DNA of 64,000 nucleotides from Actinobacteria bacterium OV320 (GCA_001298545.1 LJCX01000029.1:868001-932000), one strand, 5' to 3'. Shown: positions 31,339 to 39,879, counted from the first letter of the stretch. Notes: generated from the letters alone by a model not told the origin. Numbers and translations are program-made.

Positions 31339-32070
31339 GTGGCGAAACTCAATCAGATCATCGCGGTCGAGAAGGGCATCAAGTCCAAGGCCCACCAGGA
31401 CCTGAGCACGGCCCAGCACGGACTCCAGAAGCCCGCGCTGCTGGCCGGTATCTCGCGGACCTACCAGCCCAAGGACGAGGAGGGCGAGCAACTGCCGCCC
31501 GAGTCGACGCGGGTGCAGGTGAAGGCCGAGGACGTGCTGCGGGAGACCGCGGCCACGCTGACCCGGCTGTTCGACGTGACCGCCACGAAGGACTGGGCCA
31601 ACTGCACCGCCCGCGCCGACGTGAAGGTCGACGGCCGGGTGCTCGTCGCCGAGGTACCGGTGTCCTACCTGCTCTTCCTCGAGAAGCAGCTCGTCGACCT
31701 GACCGCCTTCGTGCGCAGGCTGCCCGTGCTCGACGCCTCCGAGTCCTGGGCGCAGGACCCGTCCACCGACGCGTGGAAGACCGAGCCGGTGCGGACGCTG
31801 CGCACCAAGAAGGTGCCGCGCAACCATGTGAAGGCGGAGGCGACCGACAAGCACCCGGCGCAGGTCGAGGTGTACTACGAGGACGTGCCGGTCGGGTACT
31901 GGACGACCGTGAAGTTCTCGGGAGCCCTGCCCGCCCGCCGGGTCAACGAACTTCTGGCGCGCCTGGAGAAGGTGCAGCAGGCGGTGAAGTTCGCCCGGGA
32001 GGAGGCGAACGGCTCCGACGTCGTCGACCAGCGGGTCGGTGACGCCGTGTTCGGCTATCTGTTCGGGTAG
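31339..32070 (+). CDS. Conserved protein of unknown function (DUF7873-like)
   Basis: 243 residues from GTG 31339. VAKLNQIIAVEKGIKSKAHQ and GLQKPALLAGISRTYQPKDE open a protein with mixed alpha/beta content and no membrane segment or signal. Strongly conserved-looking blocks are DWANCTARADVKVDG, VSYLLFLEKQLVDL and VEVYYEDVPVGYWTTVKFSG. I recall related proteins in actinobacteria and their phages, without a known activity. A terminator follows directly (32082-32103), so it is separate from the RNA gene downstream. Confidence 0.85.
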   Translation: MAKLNQIIAVEKGIKSKAHQDLSTAQHGLQKPALLAGISRTYQPKDEEGEQLPPESTRVQVKAEDVLRETAATLTRLFDVTATKDWANCTARADVKVDGRVLVAEVPVSYLLFLEKQLVDLTAFVRRLPVLDASESWAQDPSTDAWKTEPVRTLRTKKVPRNHVKAEATDKHPAQVEVYYEDVPVGYWTTVKFSGALPARRVNELLARLEKVQQAVKFAREEANGSDVVDQRVGDAVFGYLFG

Positions 32071-32081
32071 CCTTCGAGACT

Positions 32082-32103
32082 CCCCGGTCCTTCGTGACCG
32101 GGG
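32082..32103 (+). terminator. Terminator of the 31339-32070 gene
   Basis: An 8-bp perfect stem, CCCCGGTC and GACCGGGG, with a six-base loop, twelve bases after the stop codon. Confidence 0.85.
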
Positions 32104-32223
32104 TGCGCGAGGAGCGCAAGCTGAACCTGAAGCTTGTCGTGACGAGCGAACCGTACCCGCCGAGCAATTCAGGGACGGATCGCGATGAATCTCAGACTCT
32201 TGCTCCAGACTCAGCATTCGCCG

Positions 32224-32416
32224 CCGATCGCCGGAGCGACCGGGCCCAGGCCCCCGGACGTCGAATTGCCGGTTCAAGTCCGGCCCGCGCAGCTCGATGC
32301 GCGGTGGTCCAAAGGCAGGACGCGACGACATCACGACTGACCTGGGTCCTCAAGTGCGCCGGTGTGCGACATGGGTGGCTCCACAGGGGCCGGGGGCAGG
32401 CTACGCCCCCGGCCCC
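32224..32416 (+). ncRNA. Circularly permuted tRNA-like RNA (novel candidate)
   Basis: All tRNA parts are present, but the 3' half comes first. Anticodon 3' strand CGTCG 32259-32263; variable AATT 32264-32267; T arm GCCGG/TTCAAGT/CCGGC 32268-32284; acceptor 3' strand CCGCGCA 32285-32291; G at the discriminator position; joining bases GCTCGA 32292-32297; acceptor 5' strand TGCGCGG 32298-32304; TG; D arm GTCC/AAAGGCA/GGAC 32307-32321; G26; anticodon 5' strand CGACG 32323-32327. The 7-bp acceptor, 4-bp D, 5-bp anticodon and 5-bp T stems all pair perfectly. U8-A14, A15-U48 and G18G19 with U55C56 can form. Past the anticodon stem, 32242-32250 pairs with 32341-32349 (9 bp, one G-U). A hairpin precedes (32224-32243) and a strong terminator ends the unit. 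U1-A72 and G73 resemble tRNA-Gln. CCA is not encoded. The 5' end is unknown. Confidence 0.8.
32386..32416 (+). terminator. Terminator of the permuted tRNA-like RNA
   Basis: A 12-bp perfect GC stem (32386-32397 with 32405-32416) with a seven-base loop. It shows that the RNA is a transcription unit of its own and not the leader of the FUSC gene. Confidence 0.9.
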
Positions 32417-32434
32417 GCTCCCGTTTCCGGCCTT

Positions 32435-32451
32435 GCGTTCATAAAGAACGC
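32435..32451. promoter_or_regulatory. Short inverted repeat before the FUSC gene
   Basis: GCGTTC-ATAAA-GAACGC, an AT-containing island in GC-rich DNA. It could be an operator or part of the promoter for the gene at 32603. The remainder of 32452-32602 holds nothing recognisable. Confidence 0.45.
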
Positions 32452-32602
32452 GGGTTTCGGGCCAGGCGTCACCTCGCCGAAACGAAACCGCCCCCACCTC
32501 TGCAGAACCGCCCCGTACCGTGGACACCACAGCTCACAGCTGACCAGCCCCGGCCACCGTCGCCCGAAGGCACACCCCCGCCCTCGCCCCGACAGGAGCT
32601 CC

Positions 32603-34501
32603 GTGTCCCCGCGCCCGCACCTTCCCGCTCGCGCATTCCGCCCGCTCGCCGCTCTTCCGCCCTGGCTCGCCCATGCCCTGCGCGCCCAGCGCGGACCCGT
32701 CCCGTGGAGCGCGGTCACGCGCGGGGCGCTGGCCGCCGGGCCGCTGCTGCTCGTGTCCGTCCTCGTCGGCCGGACCTCTCTCGGGGTGGTCGCCGCCATC
32801 GCCGCGATGCTCGCCGGGATCAACGACCGGCCCGGCAGCAGGCGGACCGCCGTGAAGCGGCTCGGGGCGCCCGCCCTCGTGGGCGCGGGAGGGCTGCTCG
32901 TCGGGACCTATGTCGGGGATCACGTCGGCGCCGTCGCACTGACGGCCGTCCTCACCGGGCTCGGGCTTCTCGCCGGCGGGATGAGCGCCATCGGGCCGGT
33001 CGCGTCCGGCGGCGGCACGCAGCTGCTCGTCGCCTCGGCGATCGGCGCCGGGATGCCGGTCGCGGAGCCCGGGTGGGCGCGCGCCCTCGCCTTCCTCGCC
33101 GGGGCCGGATGGCTGCTCGCGCTGCGGCTCGTCCTGCCCACGCCCGGCGCGATGACCGGCGACTTCCGGTTCGACGGTGAACGGGACGCGGTGGCCCGGG
33201 TGTACGACGCCGTCGCGGACCTGCTCGACGCGACGGGGACCGACCACGCCACCGCCCGCCGCGCCGCGCTCACCGCGGCCCTCGACCACGCCCAGGACGC
33301 CCTCGCCGGACCGCGGCTGCGGCGTTACGCCAGTTCCTCCTCCGAACGGCGGCTGCACGCCCAGTACGCCGCCGCCCTGCCCCTCGCCGAGGCCGCGACG
33401 GCCCTCGCCTGGGCCGCGGAGCCGCTGTCCGAACGGGCGTCGGCCGGGCCCCGGCGGCTCGCCGCCGCCGTCCGGGAGAACACCCACACCGGGCCGCTGC
33501 CCGCGCCCGCCCGGTCCGCCCCCGCGCTGCGCGCCCTCGACGACGCCCTGCTGCACGCCGCCGACGCCTTCGACCAGGGCGGCGGCGGTGACCTGCACGC
33601 CCGCAGGCACGGCGTGCGGTACCTGCTGCGCACCGGGTTCGGCGCGGGCGGCCGTGAGTACGGGCTGCGGGTCGCGCTCTCCTTCGGGGCCAGCGCCGCC
33701 GTCGCGCAGGCCCTCTACCACTCCCAGTGGTACGGCCGGCACACCCACTGGTACTGGCTGCCCGCCACGGCCGTCTTCCTGGTCAAGCCCGACCTCGGGC
33801 CCCTGGTGTCGCGGGTGCTGTGCAGGGCCGCGGGGACCGTGCTCGGGGCGCTGCTCTTCGCCGGTTTCGCCGCCGTGCTGCCCCGGCCGGAGGGGCTGGT
33901 GGCGCTGGTCGCCCTGTGCGGAGCGCTCATCCCCGTGTCCACCCGGCACTTCGCCGCGCAGACGGCCGTCGTCACCGTCCTCGTGCTGTCGCTGGTGATG
34001 GTCGGCGGAGAGCCCCAGGCCTCCGCAGGCCGGATCGTCGAAACCCTGCTGGCCTGCGGGATCGTCCTGATCGTCGGGCATCTGCCGATGCCGGGGAGGC
34101 GTGGCGGCCAGGTGCGCGCCCGGCTCGCCGCCGCCGTGCGTGCCGCGGACGCCTATCTCACCCATGTGCTCGACGGCTCCGACGACGACCGCGCCGCCCG
34201 CTGGGCCCTGCGTCGCGAGGCCTACCGCACGCTCGCCGAGGCCCGCACCGCCATCGCCCTCGCCGCCCACGAACTGCCCGCCCTCGCCCGGCACACGGAG
34301 GGCACGGACGAGGTCGCCGCCGTCCTGGAACGGCTCGTCGACACGACCACCGCCTGCGCCGTCCACCTCGACGACACCGGACGGCTCACCGCGCGGCACC
34401 GGGAGCGGCTCGCCGAACTCCTCGACGAACTCGCGGCGGGGCGGGACCGGGTGGGGCTGCGGGCGCCCGTGCCGGATCTGCCGGTGCCGGCGGCCGGGTA
34501 G
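32603..34501 (+). CDS. FUSC-family membrane protein
   Basis: 632 residues from GTG 32603 with AGGAGCT upstream. Two sets of transmembrane helices (about residues 35-165 and 355-500) flank cytoplasmic helical domains, the two-lobe design of fusaric-acid-resistance/YccS-type proteins. Typical pieces are LGVVAAIAAMLAGINDRPGSR and WYWLPATAVFLVKPDLGPL. These proteins are suspected aromatic-acid effluxers; the substrate here is unknown. A long in-frame extension upstream to 32297 overlaps the RNA gene and is not credible. Convergent with the nuclease-phosphatase gene. Confidence 0.9.
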   Translation: MSPRPHLPARAFRPLAALPPWLAHALRAQRGPVPWSAVTRGALAAGPLLLVSVLVGRTSLGVVAAIAAMLAGINDRPGSRRTAVKRLGAPALVGAGGLLVGTYVGDHVGAVALTAVLTGLGLLAGGMSAIGPVASGGGTQLLVASAIGAGMPVAEPGWARALAFLAGAGWLLALRLVLPTPGAMTGDFRFDGERDAVARVYDAVADLLDATGTDHATARRAALTAALDHAQDALAGPRLRRYASSSSERRLHAQYAAALPLAEAATALAWAAEPLSERASAGPRRLAAAVRENTHTGPLPAPARSAPALRALDDALLHAADAFDQGGGGDLHARRHGVRYLLRTGFGAGGREYGLRVALSFGASAAVAQALYHSQWYGRHTHWYWLPATAVFLVKPDLGPLVSRVLCRAAGTVLGALLFAGFAAVLPRPEGLVALVALCGALIPVSTRHFAAQTAVVTVLVLSLVMVGGEPQASAGRIVETLLACGIVLIVGHLPMPGRRGGQVRARLAAAVRAADAYLTHVLDGSDDDRAARWALRREAYRTLAEARTAIALAAHELPALARHTEGTDEVAAVLERLVDTTTACAVHLDDTGRLTARHRERLAELLDELAAGRDRVGLRAPVPDLPVPAAG

Positions 34502-34515
34502 CGCTGCCCGGCGCG

Positions 34516-35478
34516 TCAGTCGATCCGCACCCACACCGGCGCGTGGTCCGACCCCGGTTCGTTCCTGCGTGCCGCCGGATCGAGCCCCACCGACGGGAGC
34601 CGCAGCTCCTCCCGCGACCCCGTTCCCGCGTCCGTGCCCGTGCCTGCCGACGTCAGCCGGTGGACCAGGCGGTGGCTCGTCAGTACGTGGTCGATCAGCT
34701 CGCGGCGACCGGAGTTGATCCGCGAGTAGCGGCGCTCGGCGGGGATCAGCGGGGCCACGTCCCACAGGCGGGCCGCGTCGCCCTGGTCGGGCGTCTCGAA
34801 CCCGCGGGTGCCGAGCTCCGAGCCGGGCGGGCCGAGCAGGATCTGCGTGGTCGCCGCCTGGACCTCGTCGTTCAGGTCGCCCAGCACCGCCACGTCCCGC
34901 TCACGGCCGTCGCCGGCCAGGAGATCGTCGGCCAGGGCGCGCAGCGCCGTCGCCTCGGCGGCCCGCCGGTACAGGGCGTAGGCGCCGTAGCGGGCCCGTT
35001 CGCCCTCGTCGCGCGGGAAGAAACGATCACCCGGGTACGACAGCAGCTTCGATTTCAGATGGGCCACCGCCACCCGCAGCGGCCCGGCCGGCGTGACCGT
35101 CTGCACCGCGAGGAAGCCACGGCCGGACCCGTCCGAGGTGGCCCCCGAGTCGTCCGCCTGCACGGGTCGCAGTCTCGCCGGGTACGCGCGCGTGTCGGCC
35201 AGTACCTCCAGGGGCGTCCGGCTGATCACGCCGACCCGGATGCCCCGGCCGTCGGGATGCGCGGACAGCGCCGCGTGCCAGGTGCCGCCCACCGTCTCCA
35301 GCAGGTCCGCCAGCGCCTCGGGCTCGCCGACCTCCTGGACGCCGAGCACGTCCGGGTCGAGCGCGGTGACGACGGCGGCGAGCGCGGCGAGCTTCGCCTC
35401 GTAGGCGGCCTTGTCCTTCGGGCCGGACGGCCCTCCGGGCCGGTACAGGTTCTCGAGGTTCCAGGTGCCGAGGAGCAT
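34516..35478 (-). CDS. Endonuclease/exonuclease/phosphatase family protein
   Basis: 320-residue member of the DNase I-like EEP superfamily. The characteristic motifs are GTWNLENLY (residues 4-12), DVLGVQEVGE (catalytic Glu), VAVLGDLNDEV and the final GSDHAPVWVRI (catalytic Asp-His). No signal peptide is visible. The substrate could be DNA, phosphoinositide-like phosphates or other phosphodiesters. I chose ATG 35478, with GGAGG ten bases upstream; upstream extension reads only low-complexity sequence. Confidence 0.92.
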   Translation of the reverse strand: MLLGTWNLENLYRPGGPSGPKDKAAYEAKLAALAAVVTALDPDVLGVQEVGEPEALADLLETVGGTWHAALSAHPDGRGIRVGVISRTPLEVLADTRAYPARLRPVQADDSGATSDGSGRGFLAVQTVTPAGPLRVAVAHLKSKLLSYPGDRFFPRDEGERARYGAYALYRRAAEATALRALADDLLAGDGRERDVAVLGDLNDEVQAATTQILLGPPGSELGTRGFETPDQGDAARLWDVAPLIPAERRYSRINSGRRELIDHVLTSHRLVHRLTSAGTGTDAGTGSREELRLPSVGLDPAARRNEPGSDHAPVWVRID

Positions 35479-35602
35479 GCGGGGCTCCCTCCAGGAAGTG
35501 TCGTGGCGCCAGGGTGCCCGCCCGCCGGGGCCTGCGACAGGTCCGGGACAAGATGCGCGCCACGGCTCGTTCGCGGGCACGACCCCGTCGTACGTCGACG
35601 CG

Positions 35603-35902
35603 ATGACGCCTTCTCCGCCGCCCTCCCCGGAGCCCAGACCCCCGGAGCCCCCGGGGCCTTCCCGTACCGCCGATCCCGCCACCGGGGACCCCCGCCGGCT
35701 CACCTCCCGCCAGGCCCTCCACCACGCCACCCTCCACCACGCCACCCTCCAGAGCGCGGTCGCCGTCGGACTCGAGGACCGGATCGGCCGCATCGCCCCC
35801 GGCCGGCGCGCCGACATCACCCTCGTCGACATCACCGGGCCGCACACCCGGCCTGACGGCGCTGGGGCCGCCGAGCGGTGCGCCGGTCCGATACCACGAT
35901 GA
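35603..35902 (+). pseudogene. Remnant of an amidohydrolase C-terminus
   Basis: The frame encodes LTSRQALHHATL then AVAVGLEDRIGRIAPGRRAD and ITLVDITGPHTRP, the usual end of chlorohydrolase/cytosine-deaminase-like amidohydrolases (RIGSLEPGKRADLVLVD). The metal-binding barrel that should precede it is absent and replaced by a Pro-rich stretch. A 15-bp tandem duplication (CACCACGCCACCCTC, about 35724-35753) doubles HHATL. I read it as a decayed fragment. Confidence 0.6.
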
Positions 35903-36069
35903 GTACGAGTTCTGACACGGAGCGTGCCGGATATGTTCGTAAGGTGACCGGATTCTCACACTCGGCGTTGAACGCGTGTCAACTACGTCTCAGTCCCGCA
36001 TCCAGTCGAGCCCTACTCCATCCCCAGAGCGTTAACTCCTACAAGTACGACGCTGAACGGAGGTGCGAG

Positions 36070-36246
36070 ATGGTGAACGGGCGGACCGTGCTCGAGCGCT
36101 TTCCCGCGGGTGGGCCGCGGGGCTCGTGGCCGGCGGAGGAGTTCGCGCAGGCACGACGTAGGGAGGGACTGGCCGCCGAGGTCGTCATGGACCTCGCCAC
36201 CGACACCTTCCTGGTGGTCGTCCGGGGCGGTGACACCGCGCGGTGA
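36070..36246 (+). CDS. 58-residue hypothetical protein
   Basis: From ATG 36070 with CGGAGGTG upstream: MVNGRTVLERFPAGGPRGSW, then AQARRREGLAAEVVMDLATD and TFLVVVRGG. It has the look of a small conserved Streptomyces protein (beta strands at both ends, one helix). No function known. The preceding 160 bases have lower GC and probably contain its promoter. Ends four bases from the convergent ABC exporter gene. Confidence 0.78.
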   Translation: MVNGRTVLERFPAGGPRGSWPAEEFAQARRREGLAAEVVMDLATDTFLVVVRGGDTAR

Positions 36247-36250
36247 GCCG

Positions 36251-38266
36251 TCAGCCCGCCTGTGACGGGGCGGGCACCGGCACCTGCGCCGTGAACTGCT
36301 CGGCCTGCAGTGTGTACAGCTCGGCGTAGACGCCACCGCCCGCCAGCAGCTCGTCCGGGGTCCCGGACTCCACCAGCCGGCCCTGGTCCAGGACGTGCAC
36401 CAGATCCGCGTGCCGGACCGACGCCAGCCGGTGGGTGATCAGCACGACCGTCTGGCCGCTGTCGGCCAGCGCGCGGATCTTCTCGAAGACCTCCAGCTCG
36501 GCCCGGGCGTCCAGGGCCGCCGTCGGCTCGTCCACGATCAGGATGCGCCCGCGCCGGTACGCCGCCCGGGCGATGCCGAGGCGCTGCCACTGGCCGCCGG
36601 ACAGCTCGTGACCGCCGCTGAAGTGCCGGGCCAGCAGGGTGTCCAGTCCCCGCGGCAGGTCCTCGACCACCTCCTGGGCGCCCGCCTCCGCGACCGACGT
36701 GGCCAGCCGTTCCTCGGTGAGCGGCGCGGCGGAACGGCCGATCGCGACGTTGACGCGGGCCGTGAAAGGCCACCGCTTGAAGTCCTGCGCCACCATCGCG
36801 ATGCGCTCGGCCAGCTGGTGGCGGTCCGCGTCCGCCGCGTCCACGTCGTCCCACAGGATCCGCCCCCGGTCCGGCTTGTACAGCCCCGCCAGCAGCTTCA
36901 CCAGAGTCGTCTTGCCGGAGCCGTTCTCGCCGACCAGCGCGATGATCCGGCCGAGGGGCAGCGAGAGGCTGATGTCGTCGAGGGCCGGACGGGTCGACTC
37001 GCCCGGATAGCCGAACGTGACGTTCTCGAAGCGGATCTCGCGCGGCTCGTCCGGCAGGGCCGTGCCGCCCACCGGGATCGCCCGTTCGGCCGCCTCCACG
37101 TAGAGGCGCTGGAGGTCGCCCACGAACAGGGCCTCCTCGTGCAGCTGGTTGACCTCCAGGACGAGGGTGTTCAGGCTCGCGGAGCCGCTGCGGATCGCGA
37201 TCACGGCCGTGCCCGCCACCGCCAGCGCCATCGTCCCGGTGAGCAGCAGCCCGCCCAGCGTGGCGTATGTCGCCAGCGTCGCCAGGCCCGTCCAGGTCGC
37301 CGCGAACAGTCCGGTGCGGGCCGCGAGCCGGGCCAGCCGGGCCTGCTCCGCCTCCGCCGTCTCCGACATCGCGCGGAAGTGCCGCAGCAGGAAGGGGCCG
37401 ACGTCGTGGACGCGTATCTCGGGCGCGGCCGCCGGTTCGGTGAGGAGGCCGGCGATCAGATGACCCGCGCGCGCGTGCTGCACCCAGGTGTGAAAGGACT
37501 CGTAGCGGCGCCGGGCGTTGGTCAGGGCGCTCCAGGCGCTCGGCAGTGTCATCGTCACCAGCAGCGGCAGCAGGAGCGGGTGGAGCACGGTGAGGACGCC
37601 CGCCGACGCGGCCAGCGAGATCATCGCGTTCACCACGCGCGTGCCGTGGCTGATCATGTACCGGCTGGACCGGGCCCCGTACTGCGCGGTGTCCAGCAGC
37701 TTGTGGAAGGCGTGGTCCTCGATCGCGGCGAGTTCGACGGCGGCCGCCCGCTCCAGATACAGCTCGGTCGCCACCCGCTCCACCTTGGGCTCGAGCCGCC
37801 CGGTGGCGTACGTCGACGCGGCCCGCAGCAGCGCCCCGACCAGGAGGACGACGGCCATGGCGGCCAGGGCGGGGGCGGCGCCGCGCAGCCGGTCCTCGAT
37901 CGGGCCGCCGGTGATGAGCTCGCCCAGCGCGGTGTTCATCGCGAGCAGACCGATCGCCTGCGCCACGCCCCGGGCGATCTCGGCGGACAGCACGATCCGG
38001 GCGGCTTTCGGGTCGGCCTGCCGGGCCAGCCGGAGGCTGGTGCGCAGGAGGGACGGCAGCCGGGTGACCATGGCGCGGAAGTTCAGCTCCAGAAAGGCGT
38101 CCCGGTGCTGGTTCCAGCCCATGTCGTAGCGGAGCGGGCCGCCGAAGAGGAGCCGCTCCGACTCGGACACGTCACGCTCGTCCGAACCCTGCGGTTTGCG
38201 TGCCTTTCCCGCCTCCCGAGGCGTGCCCGCCCTCTGTGCGGTGCCCGCCTCTCGTGCCTCTCCCAC
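36251..38266 (-). CDS. ABC exporter, fused membrane and ATPase domains
   Basis: 671 residues. The type I ABC exporter membrane domain spans about residues 75-390. The ATPase follows: Walker A GENGSGKTT (about 445-453), Q-loop VAQDFKRWPF, signature LSGGQWQRLGIARA (about 553-566), Walker B ILIVDEPTAALD and H-loop ITHRLASVRHADL. A charged N-terminal tail carries AREAGTAQRAGTPREAGK repeats. It probably acts as a homodimer, since no partner lies next to it. The substrate is unknown; peptides and lipids are both possible. Confidence 0.94.
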   Translation of the reverse strand: MGEAREAGTAQRAGTPREAGKARKPQGSDERDVSESERLLFGGPLRYDMGWNQHRDAFLELNFRAMVTRLPSLLRTSLRLARQADPKAARIVLSAEIARGVAQAIGLLAMNTALGELITGGPIEDRLRGAAPALAAMAVVLLVGALLRAASTYATGRLEPKVERVATELYLERAAAVELAAIEDHAFHKLLDTAQYGARSSRYMISHGTRVVNAMISLAASAGVLTVLHPLLLPLLVTMTLPSAWSALTNARRRYESFHTWVQHARAGHLIAGLLTEPAAAPEIRVHDVGPFLLRHFRAMSETAEAEQARLARLAARTGLFAATWTGLATLATYATLGGLLLTGTMALAVAGTAVIAIRSGSASLNTLVLEVNQLHEEALFVGDLQRLYVEAAERAIPVGGTALPDEPREIRFENVTFGYPGESTRPALDDISLSLPLGRIIALVGENGSGKTTLVKLLAGLYKPDRGRILWDDVDAADADRHQLAERIAMVAQDFKRWPFTARVNVAIGRSAAPLTEERLATSVAEAGAQEVVEDLPRGLDTLLARHFSGGHELSGGQWQRLGIARAAYRRGRILIVDEPTAALDARAELEVFEKIRALADSGQTVVLITHRLASVRHADLVHVLDQGRLVESGTPDELLAGGGVYAELYTLQAEQFTAQVPVPAPSQAG

Positions 38267-38412
38267 CGTCGGCCTCCCCCGGTCGCGATAGTCGACGAAC
38301 GGCCACTATCGCGGGACGAGACGGGTGAGGGCAGGGCGCGGGGCGGGGGAGCCGGGACGCGCGGGCGTGCGCCGGGACGGCCCCGGGAGCGGCTCGCTCG
38401 GAGGCGGCGAGG

Positions 38413-38859
38413 CTACGCGCTGATCGCCCGTGACCAGGTCGGCGTCGTGCCCGTGAGGCGGCACAGGGCCAGGTAGAGGGGGATCGGCGGGGTGTACGGA
38501 AGCGTGCCGTCCGGCATGTGGATGAGGCCGGGGACGTGCGGGGAGTCCGGCAGGAGGGCGCCCGTGGCGTAGTGCGCGGGGGCGGGCCACTCCAGGGCGT
38601 AGTCGGAGTCGGAGGGCACCAGCCACCACCAGCGCGCCTCGTCGGCGTAGACGCAGCCCACGCGTGGCAGGCGCGGCATGAGCAGCGGGCCGAGGCGGGC
38701 GGGGACGGAGACGGCGTCGCAGCCCAGCGGGGCCGTCATGCCGTCGGGCACGGCCAGCCGGCGCGGCGGCTCGGGGGTGTGCGCACCGCCCGGCCCGCGC
38801 TTGAGGCGGACGAGCGTGTCGAGGGTCAGCAGCGGAGCCCGACCGGAGACCGCGCTCAT
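38413..38859 (-). CDS. Hypothetical protein coupled to the RsbW-like ATPase gene
   Basis: 148 residues from ATG 38859, overlapping the upstream gene's stop by four bases (ATGA). Contains RARLGPLLMPRLPRVGCVYADEARW-like beta-rich sequence with WWWLVPSDSDYALEWP and PLYLALCRLTGTTPTWSRA. This is a conserved companion of the anti-sigma-type ATPase in Streptomyces, as far as I recall. No domain name is known to me. Translational coupling argues for a shared role. Confidence 0.82.
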   Translation of the reverse strand: MSAVSGRAPLLTLDTLVRLKRGPGGAHTPEPPRRLAVPDGMTAPLGCDAVSVPARLGPLLMPRLPRVGCVYADEARWWWLVPSDSDYALEWPAPAHYATGALLPDSPHVPGLIHMPDGTLPYTPPIPLYLALCRLTGTTPTWSRAISA

Positions 38860-39827
38860 GCCCTTCCCCGCTCGCGGCCGTGCTCGAACGGGAGGGCTCC
38901 GGCGGAGTGGCCGGCCGGCCGTCCGTCGCGGCCGGCCTCGTATCCGCCGTGGCCGCCGGGAGTGCGGTGCCACTGCGGGCCGACGCGGGGTCCCGGACCG
39001 TCGGGTGCGGCTGCGGCTGCGGCTGTGGCTGCGGGCTTGGGCGAGGTCGCGGCGGGTGCGGCCGGCGGCACGGGGTGGGGCCGTCGGGCGGCCCGGCCGG
39101 CCATGGCGCGGTACCACTGCTCGGCCTGCTCGTCCTCGTCGGCCGGACCGTCGGCCGGTCCCGGCTTCGGGCGGGAGCCCCAGCCGAGGTCGTTGCGGGG
39201 CACGGCCGGACCGGTGTGCGGCTCGGCGGGGCTGTCGTGGAACTCGTCCAGGGTGTCGAGGAGCTCGCCGAGGTCGGCGTGCTGCGACGCGGCCGTGTCC
39301 AGGCTGTTGCAGGGCTCGGCGGGATCGCGGGGAGCGTCGGCCTTGCGGGTCAGGTCGGCCCAGACCAGCAGGCCGGGCCCGTGCTCCTGGGCGCCCCAGG
39401 CGTGACACAGGGCTTCGACGAGGAGCAGTCCCCTCCCGTGCTCCTCCTCGGGGCGCTGCGGGGAGGGATGGGGGTCACCGGGCGCACAGCCCTCGTCGCG
39501 CACGGCTATGCGGACCAGGTCGTCGCCGTCGCGCAGCTCGCAGACGACGACGTCGCTCGCGGTGTGCACGATCGCGTTGGTGACCAGCTCGGATATGACC
39601 AGGGCGGCGGTGTCGCAGGTGTCCTCGCACACCGACCAGCCGGTCAGCCGGGCCCTCGTCAGGCGTCTGGCCTGGGCGGGGGAACCCGGATGGGCGGCCA
39701 GTTCGAATCGGAACCGGCGCTCGGCAGCGGCCTGGTCTGGGCCTGCTCCCGCGCTGGCACCGAGACCCTGGGGGCGGCCTGCGGCGGCGTCTGTTCCTAA
39801 GGGCGCGGACGGAATCACGCTTGCCAC
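38856..39827 (-). CDS. RsbW-like histidine-kinase-type ATPase
   Basis: 323 residues from GTG 39827 (GGGGAG upstream). An HATPase domain (about 48-160) shows the N box ELVTNAIVHTASD, the G1 box VRDEGCAPGDP and GRGLLLVEAL. It is of the anti-sigma/serine-kinase class, lacking a His phosphorylation domain. The second half is low-complexity (Pro/Ala, alanine run). Divergent from the XRE-DUF5753 and DUF397 genes; this triad recurs across Streptomyces and includes the sporulation-linked whiJ type loci. Confidence 0.9.
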   Translation of the reverse strand: MASVIPSAPLGTDAAAGRPQGLGASAGAGPDQAAAERRFRFELAAHPGSPAQARRLTRARLTGWSVCEDTCDTAALVISELVTNAIVHTASDVVVCELRDGDDLVRIAVRDEGCAPGDPHPSPQRPEEEHGRGLLLVEALCHAWGAQEHGPGLLVWADLTRKADAPRDPAEPCNSLDTAASQHADLGELLDTLDEFHDSPAEPHTGPAVPRNDLGWGSRPKPGPADGPADEDEQAEQWYRAMAGRAARRPHPVPPAAPAATSPKPAATAAAAAAPDGPGPRVGPQWHRTPGGHGGYEAGRDGRPAGHSAGALPFEHGRERGRA

Positions 39828-39843
39828 TATCTCCCCGCCGTGA

Positions 39844-39879
39844 ACACTTGGCAAGTGTCACTCTGAAAATTGCAGAGTG
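39844..39879. promoter_or_regulatory. Two adjacent inverted repeats in the triad's divergent promoter
   Basis: ACACTTG-G-CAAGTGT (39844-39858), then immediately CACTCTG-N7-CAGAGTG (39859-39879). Both are perfect and lie 17 and 32 bases before the ATPase start. They are likely operators for the XRE regulator. Confidence 0.75.

Noticed and set aside
32298..32370. Conventional tRNA read from the acceptor 5' strand rightward
   Set aside because: No matching anticodon 3' strand, T arm or CCGCGCA acceptor strand follows; these elements occur only upstream, hence the permuted reading.
32224..32416. Permuted tmRNA
   Set aside because: The layout is similar, but a canonical D stem is present, and there is no room for a tag reading frame between the helix strand ending at 32349 and the terminator at 32386.
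32297..32602. N-terminal extension of the FUSC protein through the RNA gene
   Set aside because: It has no family similarity, crosses a strong terminator, and GTG 32603 has a good ribosome site.
35752..35959. Active amidohydrolase
   Set aside because: No metal-binding barrel or start in frame; only the last 60 residues are recognisable.
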